Positions 51,440 through 62,440 of a stretch of 64,000 bases of DNA are shown here, piece by piece. Positions within the stretch are counted from its first letter, which is position 1. Each line of letters starts with the position of its first letter. The notes under the pieces were generated by a model, which ran no database searches, was not told the origin of the DNA, and saw nothing but the letters and a program-made list of their open reading frames with translations. The translations under genes were made by a program, and so were the position numbers. Origin of the DNA: Candidatus Aminicenantota bacterium (GTDB lineage Bacteria > Acidobacteriota > Aminicenantia > S016-38); the NCBI GenBank assembly GCA_026987025.1, contig JALSNJ010000017.1:56978-120977 (forward strand), written 5' to 3'.

Positions 51440-52400
51440 CCTCTGAAACCATCTTAACGAAGGAGAGAGTCCATCCGTCTTCCACCCTTACCCCTTTAAT
51501 ATAGGCGAAGGGGCCTATCCGGCAGTTTTTACCCACGAAGGTTCCCTTTCCAAGATAAGTGAAGGGATAGATAACCGTATCCCTGCCCACATGAACTCCG
51601 AACTCCACCACCACATCTTCCCTGGAGACGAAGCTCACCCCGGACTCCAGCAGGGCCTGTATGTTCCTGCGGTTGAAGTATTCGTTGGCCTCCGCCAGGT
51701 CCTCCTTAGTGTTTATACCCTTGGTAAGAAGGGGGTCGTCTATCCTCAGAGCTGAGGTTTTAAGCCCCTTTCTGTAAGCTATCTCCACTATGTCCGTAAG
51801 ATAAAATTCCCCCTTTTTTGGGTTTTCCTTTATCAAAGGAAGAAGTGGTCTGATTTCCTCCCATCTAAAGGCATAATATGAGGAATTTACCTCCCGGATT
51901 TTAAGTTCATCCTCGGTGGCATCAATTTCCTCCACCACTTTAATTACCCATCCCTTCTCGTCCCTTATGATCCTGCCATAAGGGGGAGGCTGCTGGAAAA
52001 CCGAAGATATCAAGGTAAGGGAAGAGGAGGTTTCCCTATGGTGATGTATAAGCTCCTTCAGCAGTTCTGCGTTGATATATGGGGAATCACCCACGAGCAC
52101 CAAAAGGTCCCCTGAAAATTCCTCCAGAAACTCCTCGGCCTGCCGGAGGGCATGGGCAGTTCCCAGGGCCTTTTTCTGAAGGGCAAACTGGATTCCCTTG
52201 GGAAAGATTTTCCTGAAGCCGCTTATGTTGTGGGGACCTGCCACCACTATAATGGGTTCGGCCCCTGCCCCCTGGGCAGCCTCCACCGGGAACCTTATAA
52301 CCTCCTTACCCAGGATCCTGTGCAGAAGCTTGTTTCTGGAGGATTTCATGCGGGTTCCCTTGCCCGCAGCCAGTATAACCGCCGCCAGTTTCCTTTCCAT
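51432..52400 (-). CDS. GlmU-like sugar-1-phosphate uridylyltransferase lacking the acetyltransferase domain
   Basis: 322 residues against about 450 for bifunctional GlmU. The pyrophosphorylase domain is complete (AAVILAAGKGTRMKSSRNK, KKALGTAHALRQAE, VLVGDSPYINAELL, GEFYLTDIVEIA, then a metal-site region). Only about three hexapeptide coils follow (VGRDTVIYPFTYLGKGTFVG) before the protein ends, so the acetyltransferase is absent. Paired with galK, it may make a UDP-hexose or UDP-HexNAc from the kinase product. It appears leaderless: TATTCT is seven bases before the ATG. Confidence 0.8.
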   Translation of the reverse strand: MERKLAAVILAAGKGTRMKSSRNKLLHRILGKEVIRFPVEAAQGAGAEPIIVVAGPHNISGFRKIFPKGIQFALQKKALGTAHALRQAEEFLEEFSGDLLVLVGDSPYINAELLKELIHHHRETSSSLTLISSVFQQPPPYGRIIRDEKGWVIKVVEEIDATEDELKIREVNSSYYAFRWEEIRPLLPLIKENPKKGEFYLTDIVEIAYRKGLKTSALRIDDPLLTKGINTKEDLAEANEYFNRRNIQALLESGVSFVSREDVVVEFGVHVGRDTVIYPFTYLGKGTFVGKNCRIGPFAYIKGVRVEDGWTLSFVKMVSEDD

Positions 52401-52407
52401 GGCTAAA

Positions 52408-52435
52408 AGAATACCAAACCCTGAGGCTTTTTCAA
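52408..52435 (-). promoter_or_regulatory. Promoter of the glmU-like/galK pair (leaderless)
   Basis: TTGAAA (52435-52430), 16 bases, TGG-preceded TATTCT (52413-52408), seven bases, ATG. The AGGCTT/AAGCCT inverted repeat overlaps the -35. Confidence 0.5.
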
Positions 52436-52438
52436 GCC

Positions 52439-53599
52439 TTAGCCCAGAGCCTGGTCCACATCGGAGAGTATGTCCTCTATGTCCTCCACCCCCACCGATA
52501 ACCTGACGGCTCCCTCCTCTATTCCAAGCTCCGCCCTCTCCTCTGGGGAAAGGGCATAGTGGGAAGTGTTGAAGGGCATGGAAACCAGGGACTCCACCCC
52601 TCCCAAGGAGGCTGCCTCTTTGACGATTTTGAGCCTTCTCATAAACCTGAGGCCGGCCTCGTCCCCTCCTTTAACCTTGAAGGTTACCATACCCCCACCT
52701 CCCCTGAAGTTCTCCTTGGCGTATTCGCGATGGCGATAGGAGGGAAGAAAGGGATATATTACCCATTCAACCCCGGGATGCTCCTCCAAGAACTCCGCCG
52801 CCTGCAGGGCGTTGCTATTGTGCCTTTCCATCCTGAGGTGCAGGGTCTTTAAACTCCTGTCCAGGAGGAAGCAGGCCAAAGGATCTGCCACCGGCCCCAA
52901 GGCCACATAAGTTTCCCAGATCCGATGAACATCCTCCTGGCTCCCCACCACCGCCCCTGCCAGAAGGTCCGAATGACCTCCCAGGTATTTGGTGGCGGAG
53001 TGTATAACTATGTCGGCCCCGTGATTGAGTGGATTGAAATTGTAAGGGGAAAGGAAGGTATTGTCCACCACTATTTTTATTCCCCTCCTCCTGGCAAAAT
53101 CCTTAACTCCTTCCACGAAAAACGGCTTGAGCAGGGGGTTGGAAAGGCTCTCAAAGAAGAAAAGCCTGGTCTGAGAAGTTGATGCGTCTATTATCCCCTC
53201 GGGATGGTTCGGGGAGGCAAAGCTCACCTTGATGGAGAAATTCTCTTTGAGCTTTTTTATGAGGTTAAGGGAACCTCCATAAAGGTGCTGGGAGGTGACC
53301 ATGTGATCCCCTGGCCTAAGATAGGTCAAAAGCACCGAGGCCAGGGCAGCCATACCCGAAGCCACCACCAAGGCATCCTCCCCCCCCTCCAGGGCGGCAA
53401 TTTTCTCCTCGGCTGCCCTGCGGGTGGGATTGTTGTGCCTGGTGTAGATCCACACCTCCCTTTCCTTCCCCTGGGTAAAGGCCTTATAAACCTCATCGGA
53501 GAGAGAATAATTGGAGGTCTGAAAAATCGGGGTGATGACCGGCTTTACCTTTTCCAGGGGCTGGTCCCCCACATGGATGGCTTTGGTGGCAAATCTCAT
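52439..53599 (-). CDS. Cys/Met-metabolism PLP enzyme (cystathionine gamma-synthase/lyase family)
   Basis: 386 residues, fold type I PLP enzyme. The lysine is in HSATKYLGGHSDLLAGAVVG, with the Tyr-Arg phosphate contact (IYTRHNNPTRRAAEEKIAALEG) and the C-terminal GVESLVSMP motif. The family includes cystathionine gamma-synthase, cystathionine lyases and methionine gamma-lyase; which one cannot be read safely. It overlaps rnc by four bases, at the end of the pyr operon. Confidence 0.88.
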   Translation of the reverse strand: MRFATKAIHVGDQPLEKVKPVITPIFQTSNYSLSDEVYKAFTQGKEREVWIYTRHNNPTRRAAEEKIAALEGGEDALVVASGMAALASVLLTYLRPGDHMVTSQHLYGGSLNLIKKLKENFSIKVSFASPNHPEGIIDASTSQTRLFFFESLSNPLLKPFFVEGVKDFARRRGIKIVVDNTFLSPYNFNPLNHGADIVIHSATKYLGGHSDLLAGAVVGSQEDVHRIWETYVALGPVADPLACFLLDRSLKTLHLRMERHNSNALQAAEFLEEHPGVEWVIYPFLPSYRHREYAKENFRGGGGMVTFKVKGGDEAGLRFMRRLKIVKEAASLGGVESLVSMPFNTSHYALSPEERAELGIEEGAVRLSVGVEDIEDILSDVDQALG

Positions 53600-54321
53600 T
53601 TTTCCTCCTTTTCCTCCTTATGCGAGGGAAGAAAGAATTTGTCCTTTATTATTTCCCTTTCTTTTCCCACCAGGGCTTCCCATGCGGATTTGGCGGCGGA
53701 ATACATGGCCTGTTTCTTGGAAAAACCCTCCCCCCTGAACTTCCTGCCAAGAACCTCCACCTCCACAGTAAATTTTCTCCTGTGAGGAGGGCCCTCTTCC
53801 CTGATTACCCTGTATTCTGGAAGGGGGCTTCCCAATCTCTGGGCGTACTCCTGGAGGGCCGACTTGTAATCAAAGGCAGTGGCCCCTTCCTCCAGAACCT
53901 CCTCCAGCTCAGGGGCCAGGGCTTTAAAAACCACCTCTCTGGCCGGCTCCAGCCCTCCGTCCAGAAAAACCGCCGCCACATAGGCCTCAAAAACATCGGA
54001 AAGAATAGAGCTTTTTTCCCTCCCCCCCATCTTCTCCTCTCCCTTAGAGAGCCTCAATTTCTCGTGAAGCCCAAGCCTTCTGGCGGCCCGGGCAAGAACC
54101 TCCCTGGAGGAGAGGGCTGCCTTAAGCCGGGAAAGCTTCCCCTCATCCATGAACGGAAAATTTTCATAAACCCAGTGGGCCAGCAAAAAATTAACCACGG
54201 AATCCCCCAGAAACTCAAGCCTCTCGTAATTGAAATCCCTGTCCTTGAGCCTTTCGTTGGAGTAGGAAATATGGGTGAGAGCCCTTTCAAGGAGGGCCTT
54301 GTCTTTGAATTTATAGTTCAT
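53596..54321 (-). CDS. rnc: Ribonuclease III
   Basis: Cleaves double-stranded RNA, including rRNA precursors. 241 residues with the catalytic signature ERLEFLGDSVVNFLLAHWVY, the metal Asp/Glu in SDVFEAYVAAVFLDGG, and the C-terminal dsRNA-binding domain (DYKSALQEYAQRLGSPLPEY; GFSKKQAMYSAAKSAWEAL). The ATG overlaps the stop of the phosphatase gene. Confidence 0.95.
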   Translation of the reverse strand: MNYKFKDKALLERALTHISYSNERLKDRDFNYERLEFLGDSVVNFLLAHWVYENFPFMDEGKLSRLKAALSSREVLARAARRLGLHEKLRLSKGEEKMGGREKSSILSDVFEAYVAAVFLDGGLEPAREVVFKALAPELEEVLEEGATAFDYKSALQEYAQRLGSPLPEYRVIREEGPPHRRKFTVEVEVLGRKFRGEGFSKKQAMYSAAKSAWEALVGKEREIIKDKFFLPSHKEEKEEK

Positions 54322-56012
54322 CTTGCCCTTGCTAAAAATATGGCGATATCGTCAGGGGGTATCTCCCTGCCCGAAAAGGCCTCGGCCTCCCTCAGGAGCC
54401 TGGTTATTATCTCCTTAGGTGAGAGGCTATGGTATTTTCTCAATATTGCCCCTATCCTTTCAACCCCAAAGAGGTCCTTACCATCCTTGGAGGGAAGTTC
54501 GCTGAGGCCGTCGGTGAAAAGCAAAACCGAATCCCCGGGAGAGAGGGAGAACCTGACGGTCTTCAGTCTGCCCTCCAGGTTTTCCACAAGGCCTATCCCC
54601 ATACCTTCGGGCACCAGATACTCCAGCCTGTCTATTCCCCTTTCCCAAACAGGCCTGTGAAGGATAAGGGGAGTGTGGCCGGCCCGGAGGAATTCCACCT
54701 CCCGGTGATCAAATCTGAGCAGGGAAAGGGTTATGAAGTAATTGGGCCTCAGATAGGGATAAAGAAGAGCATTGGCCCTAACCACCGCCTCCTGCAGACC
54801 CTCCCCGGATGCAAGCAGGGCCAGCAATGTTCCCTTCAGCATGGCTCCGTAGAGAGAGGAATGTAAGCCCTTCCCGGAAACATCCGCCATGGCCACAAAC
54901 CAGCCTTCGCCTTCTATTATGTCGTAAAAATCACCCCCCACCCCCTTGGCCGCTAAAGTCAAGGCAGCGTAGTCTATTCCGGGGATGGCAACCCTCTGAG
55001 GAGGAAGAAGTTTCAATTGAATTTTCCTGGCTATCTTCAGTTCGTGCTCCAGCTCAGAGGCGCTTTTTTCCCTCTCCACCAGCTGAGCAAGTCTCTCAAC
55101 CATGGCGTTAAAATCCGAAAGGAGCTGCCCCAGCTGGTCCTTCCTGGGGCTGGTTATTCTTACGGAGAGGTCCCCTCCCCTTACGGCCCTTACCGCAAAG
55201 GAAAGCTCTTCCACCCCCCTGGCTACATCCCTGGATATCCATATGCCGGAGGTCATGGCCGCTAAGTTCACAAAGGAAAAGAGCACCGCCAGCAGGAGAA
55301 AAACCAAAAACATTCGGCTTCCTATAACCCCCTTTCCCTTCAGAAGCCCTTTCACAAAGGAGGAAGGGGTGGCCTTCACCTCAAAAAAGGCCCCGTAATA
55401 AACCTTGCCTGTTTTTTCAGAATAAACATCGCCCACATATATAACGGGTATGCTTATCCCCTTCACATTTTCAGACCCCGTCCTTCCCTCGGTTTCCATT
55501 TTCCCGTCTTCGTAGCGATATAAAACCGGGGGAAAGCTCATCCAGAGCTGATATTCCCTGCGGAAGAAGCCCGGCATCTCCCTGTCTATTCTGAAGGCCC
55601 TCTGTTTTCCCCTGAAAACCACTATGTAAAATCCGTCCCTTCCCTCCACCATCCCTTCAAAGCCCTCCCGGATGGGAAAATTGACCTCTCTTCCCATGCC
55701 CGCCCGCAGCTCGTCCAGCTTCAGATCCACCCAGCCTATAACCAAGGAATTGGTGAAGGAGGCCAGCATTATGTACATAAAGAGGGTCACCAAAAATACC
55801 ACTAAAAGGGTAGGGATTATGCTGGCCAGGATGTGGGAAAAAAGCAGCCTGTTCTTGAGGGAAAACAGAAATTTTGAGATCGCCCCAGGTAGAAAGAATA
55901 TGCCCAGGATAATTAAATAGGAAAGCGTAAGAAGTATAGCGGATAGAGGTCCCTTGACGAAGACTATAAGGGCAAGAAGGAAAAGGCCGGTTATGATGTA
56001 AAACTTCTTCAT
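54318..56012 (-). CDS. Membrane RsbU/SpoIIE-type serine phosphatase with HAMP domain
   Basis: 564 residues. Several helices open the protein (two near 5-45, one near 65-90), then an extracytoplasmic sensor region (about 95-245), a further helix, a HAMP domain (ISRDVARGVEELSFAVRAVR) with coiled coil, and a PP2C-like SpoIIE domain. The metal motifs GVGGDFYDI, MADVSGKGLHSSL, LLFTDGLSE and PDDIAIF are intact. It probably dephosphorylates an anti-anti-sigma factor; no STAS gene is near. I set the start at ATG 56012, overlapping the Fe-S gene (ATGA); the open frame upstream is not protein-like. Confidence 0.88.
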   Translation of the reverse strand: MKKFYIITGLFLLALIVFVKGPLSAILLTLSYLIILGIFFLPGAISKFLFSLKNRLLFSHILASIIPTLLVVFLVTLFMYIMLASFTNSLVIGWVDLKLDELRAGMGREVNFPIREGFEGMVEGRDGFYIVVFRGKQRAFRIDREMPGFFRREYQLWMSFPPVLYRYEDGKMETEGRTGSENVKGISIPVIYVGDVYSEKTGKVYYGAFFEVKATPSSFVKGLLKGKGVIGSRMFLVFLLLAVLFSFVNLAAMTSGIWISRDVARGVEELSFAVRAVRGGDLSVRITSPRKDQLGQLLSDFNAMVERLAQLVEREKSASELEHELKIARKIQLKLLPPQRVAIPGIDYAALTLAAKGVGGDFYDIIEGEGWFVAMADVSGKGLHSSLYGAMLKGTLLALLASGEGLQEAVVRANALLYPYLRPNYFITLSLLRFDHREVEFLRAGHTPLILHRPVWERGIDRLEYLVPEGMGIGLVENLEGRLKTVRFSLSPGDSVLLFTDGLSELPSKDGKDLFGVERIGAILRKYHSLSPKEIITRLLREAEAFSGREIPPDDIAIFLARAR

Positions 56013-57112
56013 CCTAAGGCCCTCTGAAGAATTTCCGCTAAGTGGTAAACCGGCAAAGGAGAAAAACTCCCAAGAAACATTATACAACCAGGACAGGCTG
56101 TTACTAAGGCCTGGGCTCCGCTCTCCCTTATGTAAACCCTCTTCTCCCTTCTCAAGGCGAAGGAAATCCCGGGATGGGAAAGGGAAAAACTCCCTCCAAA
56201 ACCACAGCAGAGGTCTGCCCTTTCCATTTCCCTGAAATCGGATATCTCCGAAAGCAACCGCCGGGGCTCCTTCCATACGCCCAGCTCCTTCTTCAAATGA
56301 CAGGGGTCGTGCCAGGTGGTAGAAAGCTTCAGCCTCCCCATGGATGGGCCGGCCTGAAGAACCAGCCAGGAAAGGTCCCTGACATTGGAATAACCGTAAA
56401 ACCTCCGAAGGGTGTCCATCCCTGTGGGACAGGTGGAGGTAATGAAATCCGGCCCCAGGGCATCTATAACCTTCTTGTTGTGCTCCATTATTCTCTTGAA
56501 CTCCCCTTCCTCCCCTAAGGATAAAAAGGGGAAACCACAGCATATTTGCCCTTTGGGAACCACCACTTCATATCCCAGCCTGGCCAAAACCTCCACCGCA
56601 GCCTCAGCATGGTGAGGAAAGAACCTGTTGGTGAGACAGCCCACGAAAAGGAGAACCCTCCCCCTGGTTCCCTTTCCATAGCGCTCCTTTGAAGAGGACA
56701 GAAAGGTCCTGAGGGCTGGACGGAAGGGGAGTTTATCCGGAAATATAAGCCCTGCCAGGGATGTAAAAAGGTGGGCCGGCAGGGGAAACTTTAAAAATCC
56801 CTGGACCAGGGCCCTCTTCAGGGAACTCCTCCCCCACCTCCTTCTGGCCTCCACTATTATATCTATGGTTTTTATTCCGTTGGGACAGACGGCCTCACAA
56901 CCTCCGCAGAGGGAACAGTAGGATAGAACGGGGCCACCCTCCTGCGGGGTTATGGTGCCTTCCTGCAGGGCCCTCACCACGGAAATTTTTCCCCGGGGAG
57001 AATAGGTCTCATCCCTCAGATAATAATAAACCGGACAGGACGAAAGGCAGGAACCACACCCGGCGCAGACCTTTAAGAGTTCAGATAGCGCTGTGGACAA
57101 CCTCTCCCTCAA
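56009..57112 (-). CDS. GlcF/LutA-like Fe-S oxidoreductase subunit
   Basis: 367 residues. Two [4Fe-4S] motifs (CAGCGSCLSSCP and CSLCGGCEAVCP, residues about 16-85) are followed by two CCG domains (LFVGCLTNRFF ... ICCGFPF; WHDPCHLKK ... DLCCGFGGSF). This is the build of GlcF, LutA and heterodisulfide-reductase-like electron carriers. The flavin partner is not in the window. The start is a TTG (57112; or 57100 behind GGGAGAGG), overlapping pyrC. Confidence 0.85.
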   Translation of the reverse strand: MRERLSTALSELLKVCAGCGSCLSSCPVYYYLRDETYSPRGKISVVRALQEGTITPQEGGPVLSYCSLCGGCEAVCPNGIKTIDIIVEARRRWGRSSLKRALVQGFLKFPLPAHLFTSLAGLIFPDKLPFRPALRTFLSSSKERYGKGTRGRVLLFVGCLTNRFFPHHAEAAVEVLARLGYEVVVPKGQICCGFPFLSLGEEGEFKRIMEHNKKVIDALGPDFITSTCPTGMDTLRRFYGYSNVRDLSWLVLQAGPSMGRLKLSTTWHDPCHLKKELGVWKEPRRLLSEISDFREMERADLCCGFGGSFSLSHPGISFALRREKRVYIRESGAQALVTACPGCIMFLGSFSPLPVYHLAEILQRALG

Positions 57113-58355
57113 CGATGGTTAAAACAGGAGCCCCCTTTAACCTCCAGCCGTGGAAGGGGGTATTGCGGCTCCTGGATGCAAAGCTTTCCCTGTCTACCGT
57201 CACCTCTTTTTTCGGGTCCACCACGGTTATGTGGGCAGGATACCCCTTTTCTATGATTCCGAAACCCCTCAGGCCCAATATCCTGGCAGGGTTTACCGAA
57301 AGAAGCTCCGCAAATCTCTTGGGGGAAATTACCCTCCTGTGAACCAGCCTGTCCCACACCAGGGAAACGGCGGTCTCAAGCCCTACAACCCCGAAGGGAG
57401 CAGCATCAAATTCCACCTCCTTGTCGTCCCAGCTATGGGGAGCATGATCGGTGGCAATAACATCCACTGTTCCGTCCTTAACTCCCCTGAGCAGAGCCTC
57501 CCTGTCTTCAGGGGTCCTGAGGGGAGGATTCATTTTAAAATTGGGGTCAAAGCTCTCCAGAACCCTCTCATCCAGAAATAAATGATGGGGAGTAACCTCG
57601 CAGGTAACCTTAACCCCCCTATCCTTGGCTTCCTTAATTATGTCCAAGGCCCTTCGGCTGCTTACATGCTGGATGTGAACCTTAGCCCCGGTGAACTCAG
57701 CCAGCAGAACATCCCTGCTAACACCCACGGCTTCGGAGACCCAGGGTCTTCCTCTAAGGCCCAGCCTGGCAGTGAAGGGACTTTCGTTAACAAGGCCCTC
57801 CTGGGAAAGCTGCAGGTCCTCTGCATGGGAAAGATACGGAAGGTCTATGGCCAGAAGGTACTCCAGGCCTCTTCTCAGAACCAGGGAATTTTCCACCGGG
57901 GACCCGTCGTCGGAAAAGGCCACCGCCCCTTCCCGGGCCATAAGGTAAAGCTCCGCCAGTTCCTGTCCTTTTCTTCCCTTGGTGAGGGCTCCCACCGGGA
58001 ATATGAAAACTTTGGCCGAGCGGGATTTTTCCACCACGAATCTGACCCTCAGAGGGTCGTCTATAGGCGGGTTTGTGTTGGGCATCATGGCCACGGCCAC
58101 AAATCCCCCCTTAGCTGCAGCATCAGCCCCGGAATCTATGCTCTCGGCATCCTCCCTTCCCGGCTCCCTGAAGTGAACATGCATGTCTATAAGGCCTGGA
58201 AAAACCACCTTCCTTTCCAGATTGTAAACCCGACAATTTTCGCATTGGATCTCCCCCATTTCCTTAATCTCACCGTCTTCTATGAGGATATCCATAACCC
58301 GGTCTATCCTGTTGGCCGGGGAAACCACCCTGCCTTCCTTCAAAAGTATCCTCAT
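57081..58355 (-). CDS. pyrC: Dihydroorotase, class I
   Basis: Closes carbamoyl aspartate to dihydroorotate, third step of pyrimidine synthesis. 424 residues with the zinc HxH in [21 protein letters not shown], the HIQHVS and TPHHL histidines, and the catalytic Asp in [10 protein letters not shown]. The length is normal for class I. The ATG overlaps the pyrB stop and has GGAGGTGAAG. Confidence 0.95.
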   Translation of the reverse strand: MRILLKEGRVVSPANRIDRVMDILIEDGEIKEMGEIQCENCRVYNLERKVVFPGLIDMHVHFREPGREDAESIDSGADAAAKGGFVAVAMMPNTNPPIDDPLRVRFVVEKSRSAKVFIFPVGALTKGRKGQELAELYLMAREGAVAFSDDGSPVENSLVLRRGLEYLLAIDLPYLSHAEDLQLSQEGLVNESPFTARLGLRGRPWVSEAVGVSRDVLLAEFTGAKVHIQHVSSRRALDIIKEAKDRGVKVTCEVTPHHLFLDERVLESFDPNFKMNPPLRTPEDREALLRGVKDGTVDVIATDHAPHSWDDKEVEFDAAPFGVVGLETAVSLVWDRLVHRRVISPKRFAELLSVNPARILGLRGFGIIEKGYPAHITVVDPKKEVTVDRESFASRSRNTPFHGWRLKGAPVLTIVEGEVVHSAI

Positions 58356-59263
58356 GCTTCACCTCCGAGAAGAAGGGAAAGAACGGCCATTCTAACCGCC
58401 ACACCCTTCTCCACCTGATCCAGAATCACCGAGCGGGAGGAGTCGGCTACCTCGTGGGAAAGTTCTATGCCCCTGTTTATGGGTCCGGGATGCATAACGA
58501 TGGCATCAGGCTTCGTCAGCCCCAGCCTCCCTTTTGTTAGCTGATATCTTTCCCTGTATTCCCTCAGGCTGGGAAGAAAACCTCCCTTCATCCTCTCCAT
58601 CTGAAGCCTCAGCATTATAACCACATCTGCCCCTTCCAGGGCACGGTCCAGGTCGTAATCTATCTCAGCCGGCCATGCCTCAAAATAAGGGGGTATCAAA
58701 GTGGGGGGTCCGGATAGCACCACCGAAGAATCCATTTTATGGAAGAGAAAAAGGTCCGAGCGGGCCACCCTGCTGTGGAGTATGTCCCCCACTATTACCA
58801 CTTTAAGTCCGTCCAGCCTTCCCTTTTGCTCCAGTACAGTAAGAGCGTCCAGGAGGGCCTGGGTGGGATGTTCGTGGGCACCGTCTCCTGCGTTAACCAC
58901 GGAGCTGGAGCAGAAGGTGGTAAGGAAGCGGGCGACCCCAGGGGAAGGATGCCTTATGACTATGAGGTCCGTCTTCATGGCCTCCAGGTTTAAAACCGTA
59001 TCCTTGAGGCTTTCCCCCTTCCTCACCGAGGAAACCGAGGCCGAAAAATTCATAACATCCGCCGATAGCCTTTTGGCCGCTATCTCAAAGGAGGAGCGGG
59101 TCCTGGTGCTGGGCTCAAAGAAGAGGTTCACCACCGTTTTTCCCCTGAGGACAGGAACCTTTTTTATGGGACGACGGGATATCTCCAGAAAGGTCCTCCC
59201 GACTTCAAGGATCCTCTCTATCTCCTCTCTGGGGGTTTCCTCAATGGAGAGAAGGTGGCGCAT
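58352..59263 (-). CDS. pyrB: Aspartate carbamoyltransferase catalytic subunit
   Basis: Makes carbamoyl aspartate. 303 residues with the carbamoyl-phosphate motif [56 protein letters not shown] and [11 protein letters not shown]. No pyrI regulatory chain is adjacent. It starts directly after the pyrR stop. Confidence 0.96.
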   Translation of the reverse strand: MRHLLSIEETPREEIERILEVGRTFLEISRRPIKKVPVLRGKTVVNLFFEPSTRTRSSFEIAAKRLSADVMNFSASVSSVRKGESLKDTVLNLEAMKTDLIVIRHPSPGVARFLTTFCSSSVVNAGDGAHEHPTQALLDALTVLEQKGRLDGLKVVIVGDILHSRVARSDLFLFHKMDSSVVLSGPPTLIPPYFEAWPAEIDYDLDRALEGADVVIMLRLQMERMKGGFLPSLREYRERYQLTKGRLGLTKPDAIVMHPGPINRGIELSHEVADSSRSVILDQVEKGVAVRMAVLSLLLGGEA

Positions 59264-61029
<1,766 letters not shown>

Positions 61030-61051
61030 GGAGCCCTCCTTTTAGTTAAAA

Positions 61052-61057
61052 ATAATA
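61052..61057 (-). promoter_or_regulatory. -10 box of the glycosyltransferase gene
   Basis: TATTAT on the minus strand, with AAAAGGAGGG between it and the ATG at 61029. Confidence 0.4.
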
Positions 61058-61151
61058 TCAGCGAAGCTTTCTGCCTTCAAGAGTCTCTTATTGCCTCATG
61101 AGAAAATCTATATGAAATAGCCTTCCTTGCCTCCCGGAAAAATTCCCCCAA

Positions 61152-61179
61152 TTTTGGGGACGGGGACAGACCCTTTTTT
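61152..61179. repeat. GGGGACAGACCC intergenic repeat, copy 1
   Basis: TTTTGGGGAC followed by GGGGACAGACCCTTTTTT. The same core with the same T tract recurs at 63882-63902. From memory, this motif is scattered between genes in many bacteria, often near IS200-like/REP-associated transposases; none is in the window. Confidence 0.6.
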
Positions 61180-61226
61180 CTGAGCAACTTTAATCTTCTT
61201 TCTTGCCATAGACCGTTGCTTAACTT

Positions 61227-61241
61227 CCCTAAAATTTAGGG
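61227..61241. repeat. Perfect inverted repeat upstream of the chitinase gene
   Basis: CCCTAAAATTTAGGG, 15 bases symmetric around 61234, about 32 bases before the chitinase -10 box. It could be an operator. The rest of the 61030-61285 gap holds one GGGGACAGACCC repeat and promoters only. Confidence 0.45.
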
Positions 61242-61269
61242 AAACCCTAAGCTTCGGGGGTTTACTTTT

Positions 61270-61278
61270 TGCTATAAT
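61270..61278 (+). promoter_or_regulatory. Extended -10 promoter of the chitinase gene (leaderless)
   Basis: TGCTATAAT, seven bases, GTG. No ribosome site between. Confidence 0.6.
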
Positions 61279-61285
61279 AGCCAAG

Positions 61286-62440
61286 GTGAAAAGGTTATTT
61301 CTCGTTTTCTTTTTTTCAATCTTTTTCCAGCATGAGCGAACATTAGGCTCCTACTACAGGATAATAGGATACATTAATTGTGGAAGGCCCTGGACAGCCG
61401 AAGATATTTCCGGGGAAAAATTGACGGACTTAAACATAGCCTTTGCCTCTATCCGAAATAACTGGGAAATATATTTGGAAGGCTATGAAGATGGCAATCT
61501 CCTTGCTCAATTGGGGAGGCTAAAGGGAAAATATCCCCGTTTAAAGATAAATCTTTCCATAGGCGGATGGGGAGCGGAGGGATTTTCAGATGTGAGTTTT
61601 TACAGGGAGTGGAGGGAAAAATTTGTGGAAAATGTTATGGAATGGATGGAGAAATATGATTTTGACGGGGTGGATATAGATTGGGAGTATCCTGTGGATG
61701 GGGGTGGGGGAATGATAAAATCCAGAGCCGAGGACAGGGAAAACTTTACAAAATTAATGGAGGAGTTAAGGGAGGGTTTAATCTGTCTAAGAAATAAAAC
61801 AGGGAAATCCTACAGTTTGTCCTTTGCAGCCGGGGCCTTTGAGGAATATCTTAGTTGGATAGAGCCCACCAAATTAGCCAGGATAGTTGATTATGTGAAT
61901 CTTATGGCCTATGATTTTTACGGACCTTGGACGCAGACCACTGGCCATATTTCAAATCTCTTCCTGAGCAAATTTGACCCAGAGGGCAAGGAAGGCATAA
62001 GCGCCAATAGGGCTGTCAAATTCTTTCTCCGGGCAGGATTCCCTTCCCGGAAAATTGTCTTAGGTGTCCCCTTTTACGGAAGGGCATGGGAAGGGGTGGA
62101 GAATGTGCATAATGGCCTTTATCAACCATATTCAGTAGCCCTGGAAGGAATGGACTACGGGGAAATAAAAGCTCTGATCCCCCAGGAGAAGCTCCAAAGA
62201 TATTGGGATGAGGAAGCAAAGGCCCCCTTCCTTTACAATGGGGACCTCTGGATTTCCTTTGAGGACCCTCAATCCCTGAGAATAAAATGCGATTATATAA
62301 AGAAAAATAATTTAGCAGGAATTATGTTCTGGGAATATACCTTGGATCCTCAGAAGGAGTTATTAAATGTGCTTTATGAAAATCTGAGGATGAAAAGGAA
62401 GGGAAAATTTTTGGACAGAAAGGATTTGAGAAGGAAATGA
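61286..62440 (+). CDS. GH18 family chitinase-like glycosidase
   Basis: 384 residues. A signal-like hydrophobic start (MKRLFLVFFFSIFFQ) precedes a GH18 TIM barrel. The catalytic motif is YDFDGVDIDWEYP (DxxDxDxE), with barrel strands LKINLSIGGWG, VNLMAYDFYGPW and KIVLGVPFYGRAW. The catalytic Glu is present, so it should be active on chitin or other GlcNAc polymers. Start is a leaderless GTG. Third codon positions are visibly richer in A/T than in the genes to the left, which suggests recent acquisition. No carbohydrate-binding module is seen. Confidence 0.9.
   Translation: MKRLFLVFFFSIFFQHERTLGSYYRIIGYINCGRPWTAEDISGEKLTDLNIAFASIRNNWEIYLEGYEDGNLLAQLGRLKGKYPRLKINLSIGGWGAEGFSDVSFYREWREKFVENVMEWMEKYDFDGVDIDWEYPVDGGGGMIKSRAEDRENFTKLMEELREGLICLRNKTGKSYSLSFAAGAFEEYLSWIEPTKLARIVDYVNLMAYDFYGPWTQTTGHISNLFLSKFDPEGKEGISANRAVKFFLRAGFPSRKIVLGVPFYGRAWEGVENVHNGLYQPYSVALEGMDYGEIKALIPQEKLQRYWDEEAKAPFLYNGDLWISFEDPQSLRIKCDYIKKNNLAGIMFWEYTLDPQKELLNVLYENLRMKRKGKFLDRKDLRRK

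Noticed and set aside
52414..52436. Terminator for the PLP-enzyme/glmU gap (AGGCTT/AAGCCT)
   Set aside because: The hairpin has no T tract in either useful direction and overlaps a good -35 box.
56013..56543. 177-residue extension of the RsbU-type phosphatase
   Set aside because: It is antisense-like to nothing but overlaps the Fe-S gene in another frame on the same strand; the ATGA coupling at 56012 gives the natural start with membrane helices.
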